From an uncultured Bacilli bacterium (GTDB lineage Bacteria; Bacillota_I; Bacilli_A; RF39; UBA660): 21,489 nt of DNA. Positions 1-8,113 of the stretch are shown here, piece after piece (the first letter of the stretch is position 1; every line of letters begins with the position of its first letter). A program made the translations under genes and the position numbers. The notes beneath the pieces were generated by a model. It ran no database searches. It was not told the DNA's origin and saw only the letters and a list, made by a program, of their open reading frames with translations. The stretch covers positions 1 to 21,489 of the forward strand of contig CANQFF010000012.1 in assembly GCA_947598345.1 (NCBI GenBank), written 5' to 3'.

Positions 1-1
1 C

Positions 2-34
2 GAAGTTTTGAAAGAAGAAAAATGCATAGCATGA
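2..34 (+). CDS. Possible 3' end of an upstream gene
   Basis: The frame starting at base 2 is open from the window edge and reads EVLKEEKCIA before TGA at 32-34. It leaves 31 bases, including the AGGAGG site, before the pilin start. The lysine/glutamate-rich tail looks like an ordinary protein C-terminus. Another frame (from base 1) stays open to a TGA at 67-69 and would overlap the pilin start, so which frame is real cannot be settled here. No function can be given. Confidence 0.3.
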   Translation, partial: EVLKEEKCIA

Positions 35-65
35 ACAAGTATAGAAGTAATTTGAGGAGGAACAT

Positions 66-1454
66 ATGAAGCAAAAACGTTTAAAAACAAAGAAAAAAGA
101 GCTTAAGTTGACAACATTGGGCTTTACACTTATAGAGTTATTAGCAGTAATAGTAATTCTTGCAATAATAGCTTTAATAGCTATACCACAAGTATTAGAC
201 ATAATAGAAGATTCAAATAAAAAATCTATTGTACTAAGTGTAGAAAATTATATAAGAGCAGTAAATACAGCACTCATAAATGAACAACAAAATAACAATG
301 TAGAAGATGGACTTTATGTAATAGAAGATAAGACTATAAAAAAAGATGATAAAGTAATAGATGTTGGGTATAAAGGAAATAAAATGTTAAGTGGTGGTCT
401 TTTAATAGAAGACGGTAAAGTAGTAAGAATAATAAAAGGAAAAATAAGAGATTACTATGCAAGAATAGAAAATGGAAAAATAAAATTATATAAAAACATA
501 GATACGAGCACATTAGTAAGAGGTTCAGATTTTAATCAAAAAATAAAACAATTAGTTGGGAATCAAGATGCAACATACGAAACAGCTGATACTATAGTAA
601 AAGAGATAATATTCTTACCAGAAAGTATGTTACCAAAAGGATACACAAAAGAGACATTAGAAAATTTACCAAACATATCAGTATCATCAGATAACAAAGT
701 TAAAGCATATTATGATAATAACGGTATAGTATATATTTATAGTGATAACATAATTAAAGGTGAAATGTATGAAATGTTTTTAAATTTTAAAGAATTAACA
801 AATATAACATTTAATTTATTAGATACAAGTAATACTACTATGCTATATAGAACATTTCATGGTTGTTCAAAATTAGAAAACGTGGATTTAAGTAATTTAG
901 ATTTAAATAAAGTTACTAATATAACTATAGCATTTGGAGGATGTTCAAATTTAAAAGAAATAAAATTTGGGGACTTTGATGCATCTAATGTTGGTGAGTT
1001 TTCCTATACATTTTCTGGTTGTTCAAGTTTAGAAGAATTAGATTTAAGTAAATGGGATACATCAAAAGCAACAAGAATGGATTATATGTTTAATGATTGT
1101 ACAAGTTTAAAAAAAATAAAAGGTTTAGAGAATTTTAATACATCAAATGTAACTCATGAACAAGGTATGAGTTCTATGTTTAAAAATTGTTCTAGTTTAG
1201 AGAGTATAGATTTAAGCAATTTTGATACAAAAAATGTAATCAGTATGCATTCAATGTTTCGAGGTTGTTCTAGCTTAAAAAAGTTAGATTTAACTAATTT
1301 TGATACAAGTAGTGTAAGAAGTATGTTTGAAATGTTTTATGACTGTTCAAATTTAGAAAAAATACTTGTATCAGATAAATGGATAATAAATGAGGGAACT
1401 AATATAACTTATATGTTTAATGGTTGCAAAATAAAGAATGTAACTTATGTATAA
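66..1454 (+). CDS. Type IV prepilin fused to BspA-like (DUF285) leucine-rich repeats
   Basis: The 462-residue protein starts with a basic leader and a type III-signal (prepilin) motif, LGFTLIE at residues 18-24. Processing is expected between G19 and F20, leaving mature Phe1 and Glu5, followed by a hydrophobic helix to about residue 42. Residues about 60-225 form a pilin-like or linker region. Residues about 232-458 hold nine units of about 23-25 residues with an MF..C.SL..LDLS.FDTS.V pattern, typical of BspA/DUF285 surface repeats. Ordinary pilins are about 130-180 residues, so this looks like a pilin carrying an adhesive ectodomain, probably at the cell surface. The start has a strong AGGAGG at 55-60. 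A hairpin that begins inside the stop codon follows. The binding partner is unknown; the adhesin role is inferred. Confidence 0.88.
   Translation: MKQKRLKTKKKELKLTTLGFTLIELLAVIVILAIIALIAIPQVLDIIEDSNKKSIVLSVENYIRAVNTALINEQQNNNVEDGLYVIEDKTIKKDDKVIDVGYKGNKMLSGGLLIEDGKVVRIIKGKIRDYYARIENGKIKLYKNIDTSTLVRGSDFNQKIKQLVGNQDATYETADTIVKEIIFLPESMLPKGYTKETLENLPNISVSSDNKVKAYYDNNGIVYIYSDNIIKGEMYEMFLNFKELTNITFNLLDTSNTTMLYRTFHGCSKLENVDLSNLDLNKVTNITIAFGGCSNLKEIKFGDFDASNVGEFSYTFSGCSSLEELDLSKWDTSKATRMDYMFNDCTSLKKIKGLENFNTSNVTHEQGMSSMFKNCSSLESIDLSNFDTKNVISMHSMFRGCSSLKKLDLTNFDTSSVRSMFEMFYDCSNLEKILVSDKWIINEGTNITYMFNGCKIKNVTYV
759..1439 (+). repeat. Nine tandem BspA-like/DUF285 repeat units (coding)
   Basis: In the translated C-terminal half of the first pilin a unit of about 23-25 residues recurs, each with an aromatic 'MF' or 'TF', two variable residues and Cys (in eight of nine), then a SLE.LDLS.FDTS-like stretch. 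Units are diverged at DNA level, although ttctagttta-type and gatttaa-type words recur, so recombination between units is possible but not shown. Confidence 0.8.
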
Positions 1455-1482
1455 AGGTACTTGAAAAAGTACTTTTAATTTT
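1453..1482 (+). terminator. Hairpin after the first pilin gene
   Basis: GTACTT (1457-1462), a GAAA loop and AAGTAC (1467-1472) form a perfect 6-bp core, extended by one G-U and three A-U pairs to about 10 bp. TTTT closes the stem and an AATTTT tract follows. The left arm starts within the TAA stop (1452-1454). The same bases also carry a -35 box, so it may equally be an operator. Confidence 0.65.
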
Positions 1483-1489
1483 GTATAAT
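1456..1489 (+). promoter_or_regulatory. Dyad-overlapping promoter of the second pilin gene
   Basis: TTGAAA (1461-1466) and a perfect TATAAT (1484-1489) are 17 bases apart, close to a sigma-A consensus. The -35 box is the loop and inner stem of the GTACTT-GAAA-AAGTAC dyad. The expected transcript start is near 1496, with the ATG at 1514. Base for base, the same arrangement recurs at 2729-2762. Confidence 0.65.
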
Positions 1490-1513
1490 TGATATAGAAA
1501 GTAGGTAGCAGGT

Positions 1514-2727
1514 ATGAAAAAATCAATGAAAATAATGTCTGGGGGTCATCTAGACCTAATAAAGCTTTTACACTTATAGAATTACTTGCAGTATTAGTTG
1601 TACTTGGAATAATAGCTTTAATAGCTATACCACTTACACTTAACATAATAAAATCATCAAAACTATCAATATATAAGGCAAGTCTAACAAGTTTAGAACA
1701 CGCAATAGATTTATATGATGTTGGAAAAGATGAAACAGTAACATTTAAACTTGTAAATAAAATTTTAGTAAATGATAAAGGAGAAACATTAAAATATAAT
1801 GGAAATTTGGGAGAGGCATCAGGTGCAAAAGTAACAAGAACTGGAAATATTTATTCATATTATTATGAAGATGGATATTGTACATTAAGAAGAGGAACAG
1901 ATAACGAAATAGAACAGTTTAAAACAGATAAAGATTTATGTAATATAGAAGTAGCAACTAATCTTGTTAAAAATGGATATGGAGAGTATAAAGATAATAC
2001 TAATTTTAAATTTTTTACATATGAGAATAGAACTTTTAAATATAAATCAATTGAAAGCTATACAGTATATACATCATCAATAGAATTAGACACCAATAAG
2101 AAATATTATGTATCTGCAACAATAAAAACAGATACTCCAAACACAAGATATTATGTAGGAGTACTTGAAAGCGATGTTGATGGCAATGATATTTATCATT
2201 ATAATCAAGCATCAATTAAAGATACATTAACAATACTAACTGAAGATTTAAAAGATGGGGATACTATAGTACATTATATATCAAATTTTGAGGCTAATAG
2301 CTCTACACCTTCATACATTTTGGGCTTAATCTTTTGGAATTATAAAGATTCAAGAGGATATTTATATCCTGAAGAAACATATTCAAGGAATGTATGGCGT
2401 GATATATATACTTATGATAAAGTAGATAAAACTAGAAATACAATAACATTAAAAAGTGCTTGGAATCATGGTACGTTTAAAGCTGGAACTAAAGTTAGCC
2501 AAACAAATGATGGTAATACATATCAATATGTTGCAATGAATGCTAAATATCCAAAAGAAAATGAGTGGTTTAAAGGAGAGGGATATATAGGTGGACCTTT
2601 GACAGACGCTAACTATAAGTTTAGAAAAGGTACTAAGAGTATTGGCGTAACAATATTAGGCAATCATAATTCTAACCCCAATGTAACTACTTACTATAAA
2701 GATATAATAATTAAGGAAGTCGATTGA
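1514..2727 (+). pseudogene. Second large type IV prepilin, frame broken by one base after the start codon
   Basis: From ATG at 1514 the frame runs into TAG at 1577-1579 after 21 codons. A neighbouring frame, open from 1498 to the TGA at 2725-2727, encodes an obvious pilin: KAFTLIELL from 1561, a hydrophobic helix with ALIAIP, then about 380 residues. One more A in the run at 1517-1522 would join them as MKKINENNVWGSSRPNKAF followed by TLIE, giving about 404 residues. The residue before the cleavage site would be Ala rather than the usual Gly. Two Cys (in DGYC and DLC, about 23 residues apart) could form a pilin disulfide loop. The C-terminal part, rich in Tyr/Thr and beta-like, resembles a jelly-roll carbohydrate-binding fold, an inference from pattern only. 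It could be a dead gene, a phase-variable or slippage-decoded gene, or an assembly error. No convincing in-frame start exists otherwise; a TTG at 1807 would omit the pilin signal. Confidence 0.8.
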
Positions 2728-2728
2728 T

Positions 2729-2752
2729 GGTACTTGAAAAAGTGCCTTTTTA
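2729..2752 (+). terminator. Hairpin after the second pilin gene
   Basis: GGTACTT (2729-2735), GAAA loop and AAGTGCC (2740-2746) pair over 7 bp with one G-U, followed by TTTTT (2747-2751). It begins two bases after the TGA stop. Its first 15 bases are identical to the hairpin after the first pilin gene. Confidence 0.7.
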
Positions 2753-2762
2753 ATTATATAAT
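2729..2762 (+). promoter_or_regulatory. Dyad-overlapping promoter before the DHH phosphodiesterase gene
   Basis: TTGAAA (2734-2739) and TATAAT (2757-2762) are exactly 17 bases apart, as in the copy at 1456-1489. The predicted transcript start, near 2769, falls inside the AGGTGA ribosome site (2769-2773) of the GTG at 2778, so the leader would be under ten bases. Confidence 0.6.
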
Positions 2763-2777
2763 TATATAGGTGATATA

Positions 2778-3746
2778 GTGGAAGAGTTGTTTGAAAAAAT
2801 AAATGAAATAATAAAAAAATATGATAGTTTTATTGTTATGGGGCATAAAGATCCGGATTTAGATTCACTAGGTTCATCTTTAGGATTTTGTGAAATAATA
2901 GAATCATTTGGGAAAAAAGCTTATCTTTTTTTAGATGATAATCATTTGGAAGATTATAATAAAAATATTAATCAAGCCTTTGATAAAATGGAAAAGGATA
3001 TAATGTGCGTAAATGAAAAAACATATAAAAAAATAAAGGGCAATACTCTTTTAATTGTGACAGATGTGCATACACAATCAAGATTAGAGTATTCTAAATT
3101 ACCTGATATAATGGATACCATGGTTTTAGATCATCATATTAAAAATAAAGATTATATAAAAAATGCAAAGTTTTTTTACATAGATTCTAATTTATCTAGT
3201 ATGTCTGAGTTAGTAACTTATTATGCTAGATATGTTAATATTGAATTTGATACTGTAATATCTACTATATTATTAGGTGGAATAGAAATAGATACTAATG
3301 GGTTTAATTTAAAAACAACTGGAAAAACATATGAGGCTGCATCAATACTTATGGATATGGGAGCGGACTCTATACTAAAACAAGAATTACTTAAAGAGAC
3401 AAAAGAGCAATATATAAAAAGAGCAAATTTTATAAAAAGTAGTTTCATGATAAATGATAAAGTAGCTATGTGTATAATAGATAGATTATGTACAAGTATG
3501 GAACTAGCAGAAGTGGTAGAAGAATTACTAACATTTGAAGATGTTAGAGCTTCATTTGTAATAGGAAAATTAGATACATTAACAATAGGTGTGTCTGCAA
3601 GATCAATAGGAGAAATAGATGTAAGTATAATTATGAAAAAGATGAATGGTGGAGGAAGTAATTCAACCGCTGCATCTCAAGTTAAGGATAAAACTATAAA
3701 GGAAGTTAAACAGCAAATAATAAATATAATTAATGAAGAAATATAA
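2778..3746 (+). CDS. GdpP-like DHH/DHHA1 phosphodiesterase without the membrane and GGDEF parts
   Basis: The 322-residue protein matches the C-terminal DHH-DHHA1 half of GdpP/YybT, the cyclic-di-AMP phosphodiesterase. The metal motifs are present: HKDPDLD at 23-29, TDVH with D96, DHH at 118-120, and GIEIDTNGF with D172. The family's ASFVI and GVSARS strands are at about 258-277. The position directly before rplI and dnaB is the classic gdpP position in Bacillota. The two N-terminal transmembrane helices, PAS and degenerate GGDEF domains are absent, so it is soluble, about half of full-length GdpP. The usual GGGGH of DHHA1 reads GGGS (291-294), losing the histidine. Likely substrates are c-di-AMP or pApA; a short-RNA (NrnA-like) role is possible. 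The GTG start is chosen for AGGTGA five to nine bases upstream. Confidence 0.85.
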   Translation: MEELFEKINEIIKKYDSFIVMGHKDPDLDSLGSSLGFCEIIESFGKKAYLFLDDNHLEDYNKNINQAFDKMEKDIMCVNEKTYKKIKGNTLLIVTDVHTQSRLEYSKLPDIMDTMVLDHHIKNKDYIKNAKFFYIDSNLSSMSELVTYYARYVNIEFDTVISTILLGGIEIDTNGFNLKTTGKTYEAASILMDMGADSILKQELLKETKEQYIKRANFIKSSFMINDKVAMCIIDRLCTSMELAEVVEELLTFEDVRASFVIGKLDTLTIGVSARSIGEIDVSIIMKKMNGGGSNSTAASQVKDKTIKEVKQQIINIINEEI

Positions 3747-3768
3747 ATTATAATTATTTTCTTTTTTT
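3736..3768 (+). terminator. Terminator overlapping the phosphodiesterase stop codon
   Basis: AAGAAA (3736-3741), one bulged T, ATAA (3743-3746), a 7-base loop, then TTAT and TTTCTT (3754-3763) pair over 10 bp and are followed by TTTTT. The stop codon TAA (3744-3746) lies in the left arm. The stem is almost all A-U, so it is weak. Confidence 0.5.
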
Positions 3769-3784
3769 ATTCCAAAATTTATAG

Positions 3785-3790
3785 TATAAT
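3785..3790 (+). promoter_or_regulatory. -10 box for the rplI-dnaB operon
   Basis: A perfect TATAAT sits 29 bases before the rplI ATG, with a strong GGAGGTG site (3808-3814) between them. The expected -35 position is a T-run that also serves as the terminator tail of the preceding gene, so no good -35 is seen. Confidence 0.5.
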
Positions 3791-3818
3791 ATTAATAGAC
3801 TTTTAATGGAGGTGTTCT

Positions 3819-4256
3819 ATGAAAATAATATTACTAAACGATGTTAAAAAGCATGGTAAAAGTGGAGATATATTAGATGTAAAAGATGGTTTTGGAACAT
3901 TTTTAATAAATAAAAAAGATGCTGTACTAGCGACGCAGACTAGTATGAATAGATTAAAAGAAGAAAATAGGGAAAAAGAAATAAAAGAAAATGAAACTAT
4001 AAAGAAGTGCGAAGAAATTAAGAAAAAACTTGAAAATATAAAAATTCAGTTTAAAGTAAAAACGGGTGCGGAAGATAGAGTATTTGGAAGTATAAGCCCA
4101 AAACAAATAGTTGAAGAATTAAAAAATAAAGGTTTTGATATAGATAAAAAACAGATAAAGATAGATGAATCTATTAGTTCTTTAGGATTTCATAATGTCG
4201 ATATTCAGTTGCACAAAAAGGTAGTAGCTACAATTAAAATAGAATTAACAAAGTAG
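3819..4256 (+). CDS. rplI: Large ribosomal subunit protein bL9
   Basis: This 145-residue protein is bL9, which binds 23S rRNA near the L1 stalk. The N-terminal signature MKIILLNDVKKHGKSGDIL followed by VKDGFGTFLINK fits the N-domain. A charged helix of about residues 45-80 forms the connector, and the C-domain carries GSISPKQIVEEL. Length is normal for the family (about 148). The start has GGAGGTG five bases upstream. The TAG stop overlaps the ribosome site of dnaB, with only 7 bases between the genes, so the two are co-transcribed and probably translationally linked. Confidence 0.97.
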   Translation: MKIILLNDVKKHGKSGDILDVKDGFGTFLINKKDAVLATQTSMNRLKEENREKEIKENETIKKCEEIKKKLENIKIQFKVKTGAEDRVFGSISPKQIVEELKNKGFDIDKKQIKIDESISSLGFHNVDIQLHKKVVATIKIELTK

Positions 4257-4263
4257 GTGAGTT

Positions 4264-5586
4264 ATGAATAGGGAAATACCACATAACATAGATGCAGAAC
4301 AATCAGTATTAGGTTCAATGTTTTTAACAAAAAAGGCTCTTCAAAAAGCTTTAGAATTATTAAATGGCAGTGAATTTTATTTAGATAGTCATTCTAAAAT
4401 ATTTGAATGTATAAAAGATTTAGATGCTAGAGGTAGTATTGTTGATCTAACTACTGTTGCTGAAGAATTAAATAAAAGAAATTGGTTAAAAACAATTGGT
4501 GATATCGATTATTTAACTGAAATAATCGAAAGTGTACCATCTGCAGCAAATATAGATGAATATATAAAAATTGTTGAAGATAAATCAATATTAAGAAGAT
4601 TGATTGATGAAGCAACAAATATTATTACAAATAGTTATAATACGAGTAATGATATAAATGAAGTAATAGAGGAAGCTGAAAAAAAGATATTTGATGTTTC
4701 AAAAAGTCTTAGAAGTACTGAATTTAAATCTATTCAAGATGTACTTTATAAGACACAAGCTGATTTAGAAAAATTGGCAGCCAACAAAGGTGATATAACA
4801 GGAATACCTAGTGGTTTTTATGAGTTAGATAGATTAACTAGTGGATTTCATCCACATGAATTTATAATAATAGCAGCAAGACCGGGTGTTGGTAAAACAG
4901 CTATAGCTCTTAATATGGTTAATAATATAGCAATAAATAGTAAAAAAACAGTAGCTCTTTTTAACATGGAGATGGGCGCAGAACAATTAGCTTCTCGTAT
5001 GTTAGCTAGTGTTGGACAAATAGATGCATCAAAGTTAAAGACTGGTAATCTTGAACATTCTGATTGGAAAAGGGTCAACGAAGCAATAAGCAGGTTATCA
5101 GAAACTAAAATATATATAGATGATACAGCAGGAAATACGGTTGGACAGATAAGAAGTAAATGTAGAAAATTGGCTAGTTCCAGTGGTCTTGATATAGTTT
5201 TTATCGATTATTTAACTCTTATTCAAGGAAATAGTAAAAATGGTGCGAATAGACAGCAAGAAGTTGCGGATATATCTAGAGCTCTAAAAACAATGGCAAT
5301 GGAATTAAATGTACCAGTAATAGCTTTATCACAACTTTCTCGTGGTATTGAACAAAGAGTTGATAAAAAGCCAATGCTAAGTGATTTAAGGGAATCTGGT
5401 GCTATAGAGCAAGATGCAGATATTGTAGCTTTTTTGCACTGTTCAGATGAAGAAAAAGAGAAAGAAAATAGATTAATGGAATTAGTTATAAGAAAACATC
5501 GTAATGGACCTCTTAAAGATATTCCATTAATTTTCCAAAGTAAAACTAGTACATTTGTAAATGTAGCAAAAGTAGAAGAAAATTAG
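4264..5586 (+). CDS. dnaB: Replicative DNA helicase DnaB
   Basis: The 440-residue protein is the hexameric replicative helicase (called DnaC in Bacillus). The N-terminal primase-binding domain starts with IPHNIDAEQSVLGSMF, the RecA-like C-domain follows from about residue 180. Visible motifs are Walker A ARPGVGKTA (205-213), the catalytic Glu in FNMEM (E236), Walker B IVFIDYL with D315, the ALSQLSR sensor stretch (354-360) and DLRESGAIEQDAD. Length is normal, with no intein. The ATG has AGGTGAG just upstream, overlapping the rplI stop. The next gene follows 8 bases later, with its ribosome site overlapping this stop in the same way. Confidence 0.97.
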   Translation: MNREIPHNIDAEQSVLGSMFLTKKALQKALELLNGSEFYLDSHSKIFECIKDLDARGSIVDLTTVAEELNKRNWLKTIGDIDYLTEIIESVPSAANIDEYIKIVEDKSILRRLIDEATNIITNSYNTSNDINEVIEEAEKKIFDVSKSLRSTEFKSIQDVLYKTQADLEKLAANKGDITGIPSGFYELDRLTSGFHPHEFIIIAARPGVGKTAIALNMVNNIAINSKKTVALFNMEMGAEQLASRMLASVGQIDASKLKTGNLEHSDWKRVNEAISRLSETKIYIDDTAGNTVGQIRSKCRKLASSSGLDIVFIDYLTLIQGNSKNGANRQQEVADISRALKTMAMELNVPVIALSQLSRGIEQRVDKKPMLSDLRESGAIEQDADIVAFLHCSDEEKEKENRLMELVIRKHRNGPLKDIPLIFQSKTSTFVNVAKVEEN

Positions 5587-5594
5587 GTGATTAA

Positions 5595-7310
5595 GTGAAA
5601 AAAATTGTTGTATATTTTTTAGTTGTTGTGCTTTCTGTAGTTATATTTTTATTTGGAATTAATTATCAAAAAGTGAGACAACCACATACTTATTATAAAG
5701 TTTATTTAGATAGTGAATTAATTGGTATGATTGAATCAAAAGATGAATTAAAAAAATATATAAATAAACAAGCAGATTTAATAAGAGATAATATTAGGGA
5801 ATATAACTTAAAAATTTCAGCAATAGATACATATAATTCTTATTCTAAAAATATTAAAGACGGATCTAATTTAGATAAAGCAAATACGATACTTAAAAAT
5901 AAAGATACCTATAAACTTTCTGAAATAGATATAGAAAATTTAAATTATTACATAAATGAAGGACTTTATAATTACAGTGATATAGAACAAGAAAATATGA
6001 AAAATTATGTTACTGAAAACGATATATTTACTAAAGTTAATGATATAGATACACCAAATGGTATCGAAATTAAAAAGGTTTATACATATAATTCTGATGT
6101 TGAAACAATACAAGAAATATATAAAAGGATAGTTGGTAAAAAATCATTCACAATTGCAGGTTATACTTTTACAATAAAAAGTGCAGATGAAAATAGTGAT
6201 GATATAACTGTTTATACTTTAGATAAGGAAACATTTAATGACGCAATAGAAGATTTAATAACTATTTTTGTAGACAGTGATGAGTATGAATTGTATAAAA
6301 AAAATGAACAAGAAGATATTTCAGATACAGGTTCTGTAATAGAAAATATATATGTAGATGAGGATATAACATATAAAGCTACTAATATATCAACAAGTGA
6401 AAAAATTTATACTAATTCTAAAGAATTATCGGAATATTTACTTTATGGAAATAATAATGAAGCAAAAAAGGTTAGGGTTGGCACGGGTGATTCTATAGAG
6501 TCTGTTGCTCTTAATAATCAAATAAGTGTAGAAGAGTTTTTAATTTCTAATCCACAGTACAATAGTAGAGATAATTTATTAGTTCCAAATAGTGAAGTTA
6601 CAATTTTAAAAGTTGATCCTAAAATTCAAATTGTTGTTGAAACATATGAAGTAGTAGATAAAGAAACTAATTTCTCGACAATTGAACAATATGATGAATC
6701 ATTATCTCAAGGAAGTGTAATAGTAACTCAAGAAGGTGAAAACGGAATTGAAAGGGTTACTCAGAATGTTAAATCAATAAATGGTGAGATAGTTTATATG
6801 GATCCAGTAGATAAAGAAACTATCAAAAGTTCAGTTCCAAAGATTGTAAGTATAGGAACAAAGTATATTCCAAATGTTGGATCGGTCACATCTTGGGGAT
6901 GGCCAACAGATCCAGGTTATACTTTATCATCATATTTTGGATATCGTCTTCAAGTATTTGGAGAAGGAAATTTCCATTCAGGAATTGATATCGCAGGAAC
7001 AGGATATGGATCTAATGTATATGCTGCAAATAACGGTGTTATTGAAGAGATGAAAATTTTAAAAGACAGTAATGGTAATTATACTAATTATGGTATTTAT
7101 ATATTAATAAATCATAATAATGGATTCTATTCATTGTATGGTCATTTATCTAGATTTGCAAGTAATCTTTCTGTTGGAAGTACGGTTTCTAGAGGAGATA
7201 TTATCGGTTATATAGGAATGACTGGATGGACGACAGGACCACATTTACATTTTGAAATTAGAACTTGCGCAAGATATTCTTGTATTACTAATCCTCTAAA
7301 TTATTATTAA
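5595..7310 (+). CDS. Membrane-anchored LysM-G5-M23 peptidoglycan endopeptidase
   Basis: The 571-residue protein has one N-terminal transmembrane segment (about 4-24) with the rest outside. Residues about 30-290 are an uncharacterised extracellular region. A LysM-like stretch follows at about 291-341 (VGTGDSIESVA...LLVPNSEV), then a G5 domain at about 346-424 (SLSQGSVIVTQEGENG ... VSIGTK), then an M23/LytM domain at about 440-571. Zinc and catalytic residues are seen: H461 and D465 in HSGIDIAG, H517 in YGHLS, and H550/H552 in GPHLHFEI. It should cleave peptidoglycan cross-bridges or peptides at the wall, which implies a wall or wall remnants. GTG is chosen as start because AGGTGA (5585-5590) precedes it. 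The stop shares one base with the start of walJ. Confidence 0.92.
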   Translation: MKKIVVYFLVVVLSVVIFLFGINYQKVRQPHTYYKVYLDSELIGMIESKDELKKYINKQADLIRDNIREYNLKISAIDTYNSYSKNIKDGSNLDKANTILKNKDTYKLSEIDIENLNYYINEGLYNYSDIEQENMKNYVTENDIFTKVNDIDTPNGIEIKKVYTYNSDVETIQEIYKRIVGKKSFTIAGYTFTIKSADENSDDITVYTLDKETFNDAIEDLITIFVDSDEYELYKKNEQEDISDTGSVIENIYVDEDITYKATNISTSEKIYTNSKELSEYLLYGNNNEAKKVRVGTGDSIESVALNNQISVEEFLISNPQYNSRDNLLVPNSEVTILKVDPKIQIVVETYEVVDKETNFSTIEQYDESLSQGSVIVTQEGENGIERVTQNVKSINGEIVYMDPVDKETIKSSVPKIVSIGTKYIPNVGSVTSWGWPTDPGYTLSSYFGYRLQVFGEGNFHSGIDIAGTGYGSNVYAANNGVIEEMKILKDSNGNYTNYGIYILINHNNGFYSLYGHLSRFASNLSVGSTVSRGDIIGYIGMTGWTTGPHLHFEIRTCARYSCITNPLNYY

Positions 7311-8071
7311 TGCAAGTAAGTGTATTATCAAGTGGTAGTAAAGGTAATTGTACCTATATAAAAACAAAAAATCATAACATATTAATAGATATAGGTACAA
7401 GTTGCTTATATGTAGAAAAGGCCTTAAAAGAAATTGGCGTTAATCCAAATGATATCGATTTAGTTTTAATAACTCATAGTCACATCGATCATGTTGGAGG
7501 ATTAAAGGTTTTTTGTAAAAAATATCAACCACTTGTATATATATCAGATAAAATATTATCTGATATAAAAATTGATTTAAAAAAAATAAATAAAGAGGAA
7601 GTAGTAAATATTAATAGTGATATCGTTGTAAAATCTATAAAATTATCACACGATGTAAATGATATAAAAGGATATATAATAGAAGAAGATAATTCTTCTA
7701 TGGTATATATAACAGATACAGGATATTTAAATGAAAAATATTTTGATATATTATCTAATAAAAGTTTATATGTTTTCGAGAGTAATCATGATGTTGAAAA
7801 ATTGATGAATAATCCTAATTATCCACATAGTACTAAAATAAGAATATTGAGCGATAAAGGGCATTTATCAAATATAGATTCTTCATATTATTTATCTAAA
7901 TTAATTGGAAATAATACTAAACAAATAGTATTAGCGCATTTAAGCGAACAAAATAATACTGAGACTCTCGCATTATCTACACTAGTAGATACTTTGAAAA
8001 AAAGAGATATAAAGATACCAGAAGTAATTGTAGCAAAACAAAATGTTGCAACAAAATTATTTGATATTTAA
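7310..8071 (+). CDS. walJ: WalJ/YycJ-type metallo-beta-lactamase-fold hydrolase
   Basis: The 253-residue protein opens with SVLSSGSKGNCTYI, typical of the YycJ family, and has the metal motif HSHIDH (56-61) with later ligands in LSHD, TDTGY, GHLSN and LAHLSEQNN. In Bacillus YycJ is a 5'-3' DNA exonuclease linked with the WalRK locus and DNA repair; that role is carried over by homology. The ATG overlaps the last base of the M23 gene stop, and no ribosome site is visible, so translation probably depends on coupling. No walR, walK, yycH or yycI gene lies in the window. The next gene is rlmH, as in the usual Bacillota order, but a terminator stands between them. Confidence 0.9.
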   Translation: MQVSVLSSGSKGNCTYIKTKNHNILIDIGTSCLYVEKALKEIGVNPNDIDLVLITHSHIDHVGGLKVFCKKYQPLVYISDKILSDIKIDLKKINKEEVVNINSDIVVKSIKLSHDVNDIKGYIIEEDNSSMVYITDTGYLNEKYFDILSNKSLYVFESNHDVEKLMNNPNYPHSTKIRILSDKGHLSNIDSSYYLSKLIGNNTKQIVLAHLSEQNNTETLALSTLVDTLKKRDIKIPEVIVAKQNVATKLFDI

Positions 8072-8097
8072 AGAGGATTTTTAAAATTCTCTTTTTT
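8070..8097 (+). terminator. Terminator between walJ and rlmH
   Basis: AAAGAGGATTT (8070-8080), a TTA loop and AAATTCTCTTT (8084-8094) pair over 11 bp with one G-U, followed by TTT. The left arm starts inside the walJ stop TAA (8069-8071). The rlmH ribosome site, AAGGAGG, begins at the next base (8098). Confidence 0.75.
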
Positions 8098-8113
8098 AAG
8101 GAGGAGTAAAAAA

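Noticed and set aside
759..1439. CRISPR or DNA-level satellite array in the first pilin gene
   Set aside because: The repetition is at protein level with diverged codons and a period of about 70-75 bases, without constant repeats and unique spacers.
1371..1646. 91-codon open frame on the minus strand across the two pilin genes
   Set aside because: It overlaps repeat-coding DNA, the hairpin and the pilin signal, and its composition is a mirror of those.
1807..2727. The second pilin read as a 306-residue protein from TTG 1807
   Set aside because: No ribosome site precedes the TTG, and the same frame continues upstream into an unmistakable pilin signal and helix from 1561.
2725..2769. TGA read as tryptophan (mycoplasma code)
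   Set aside because: Conserved tryptophans are written TGG throughout and no conserved gene has an in-frame TGA; read-through would add only a short odd tail, although a single case cannot be excluded.
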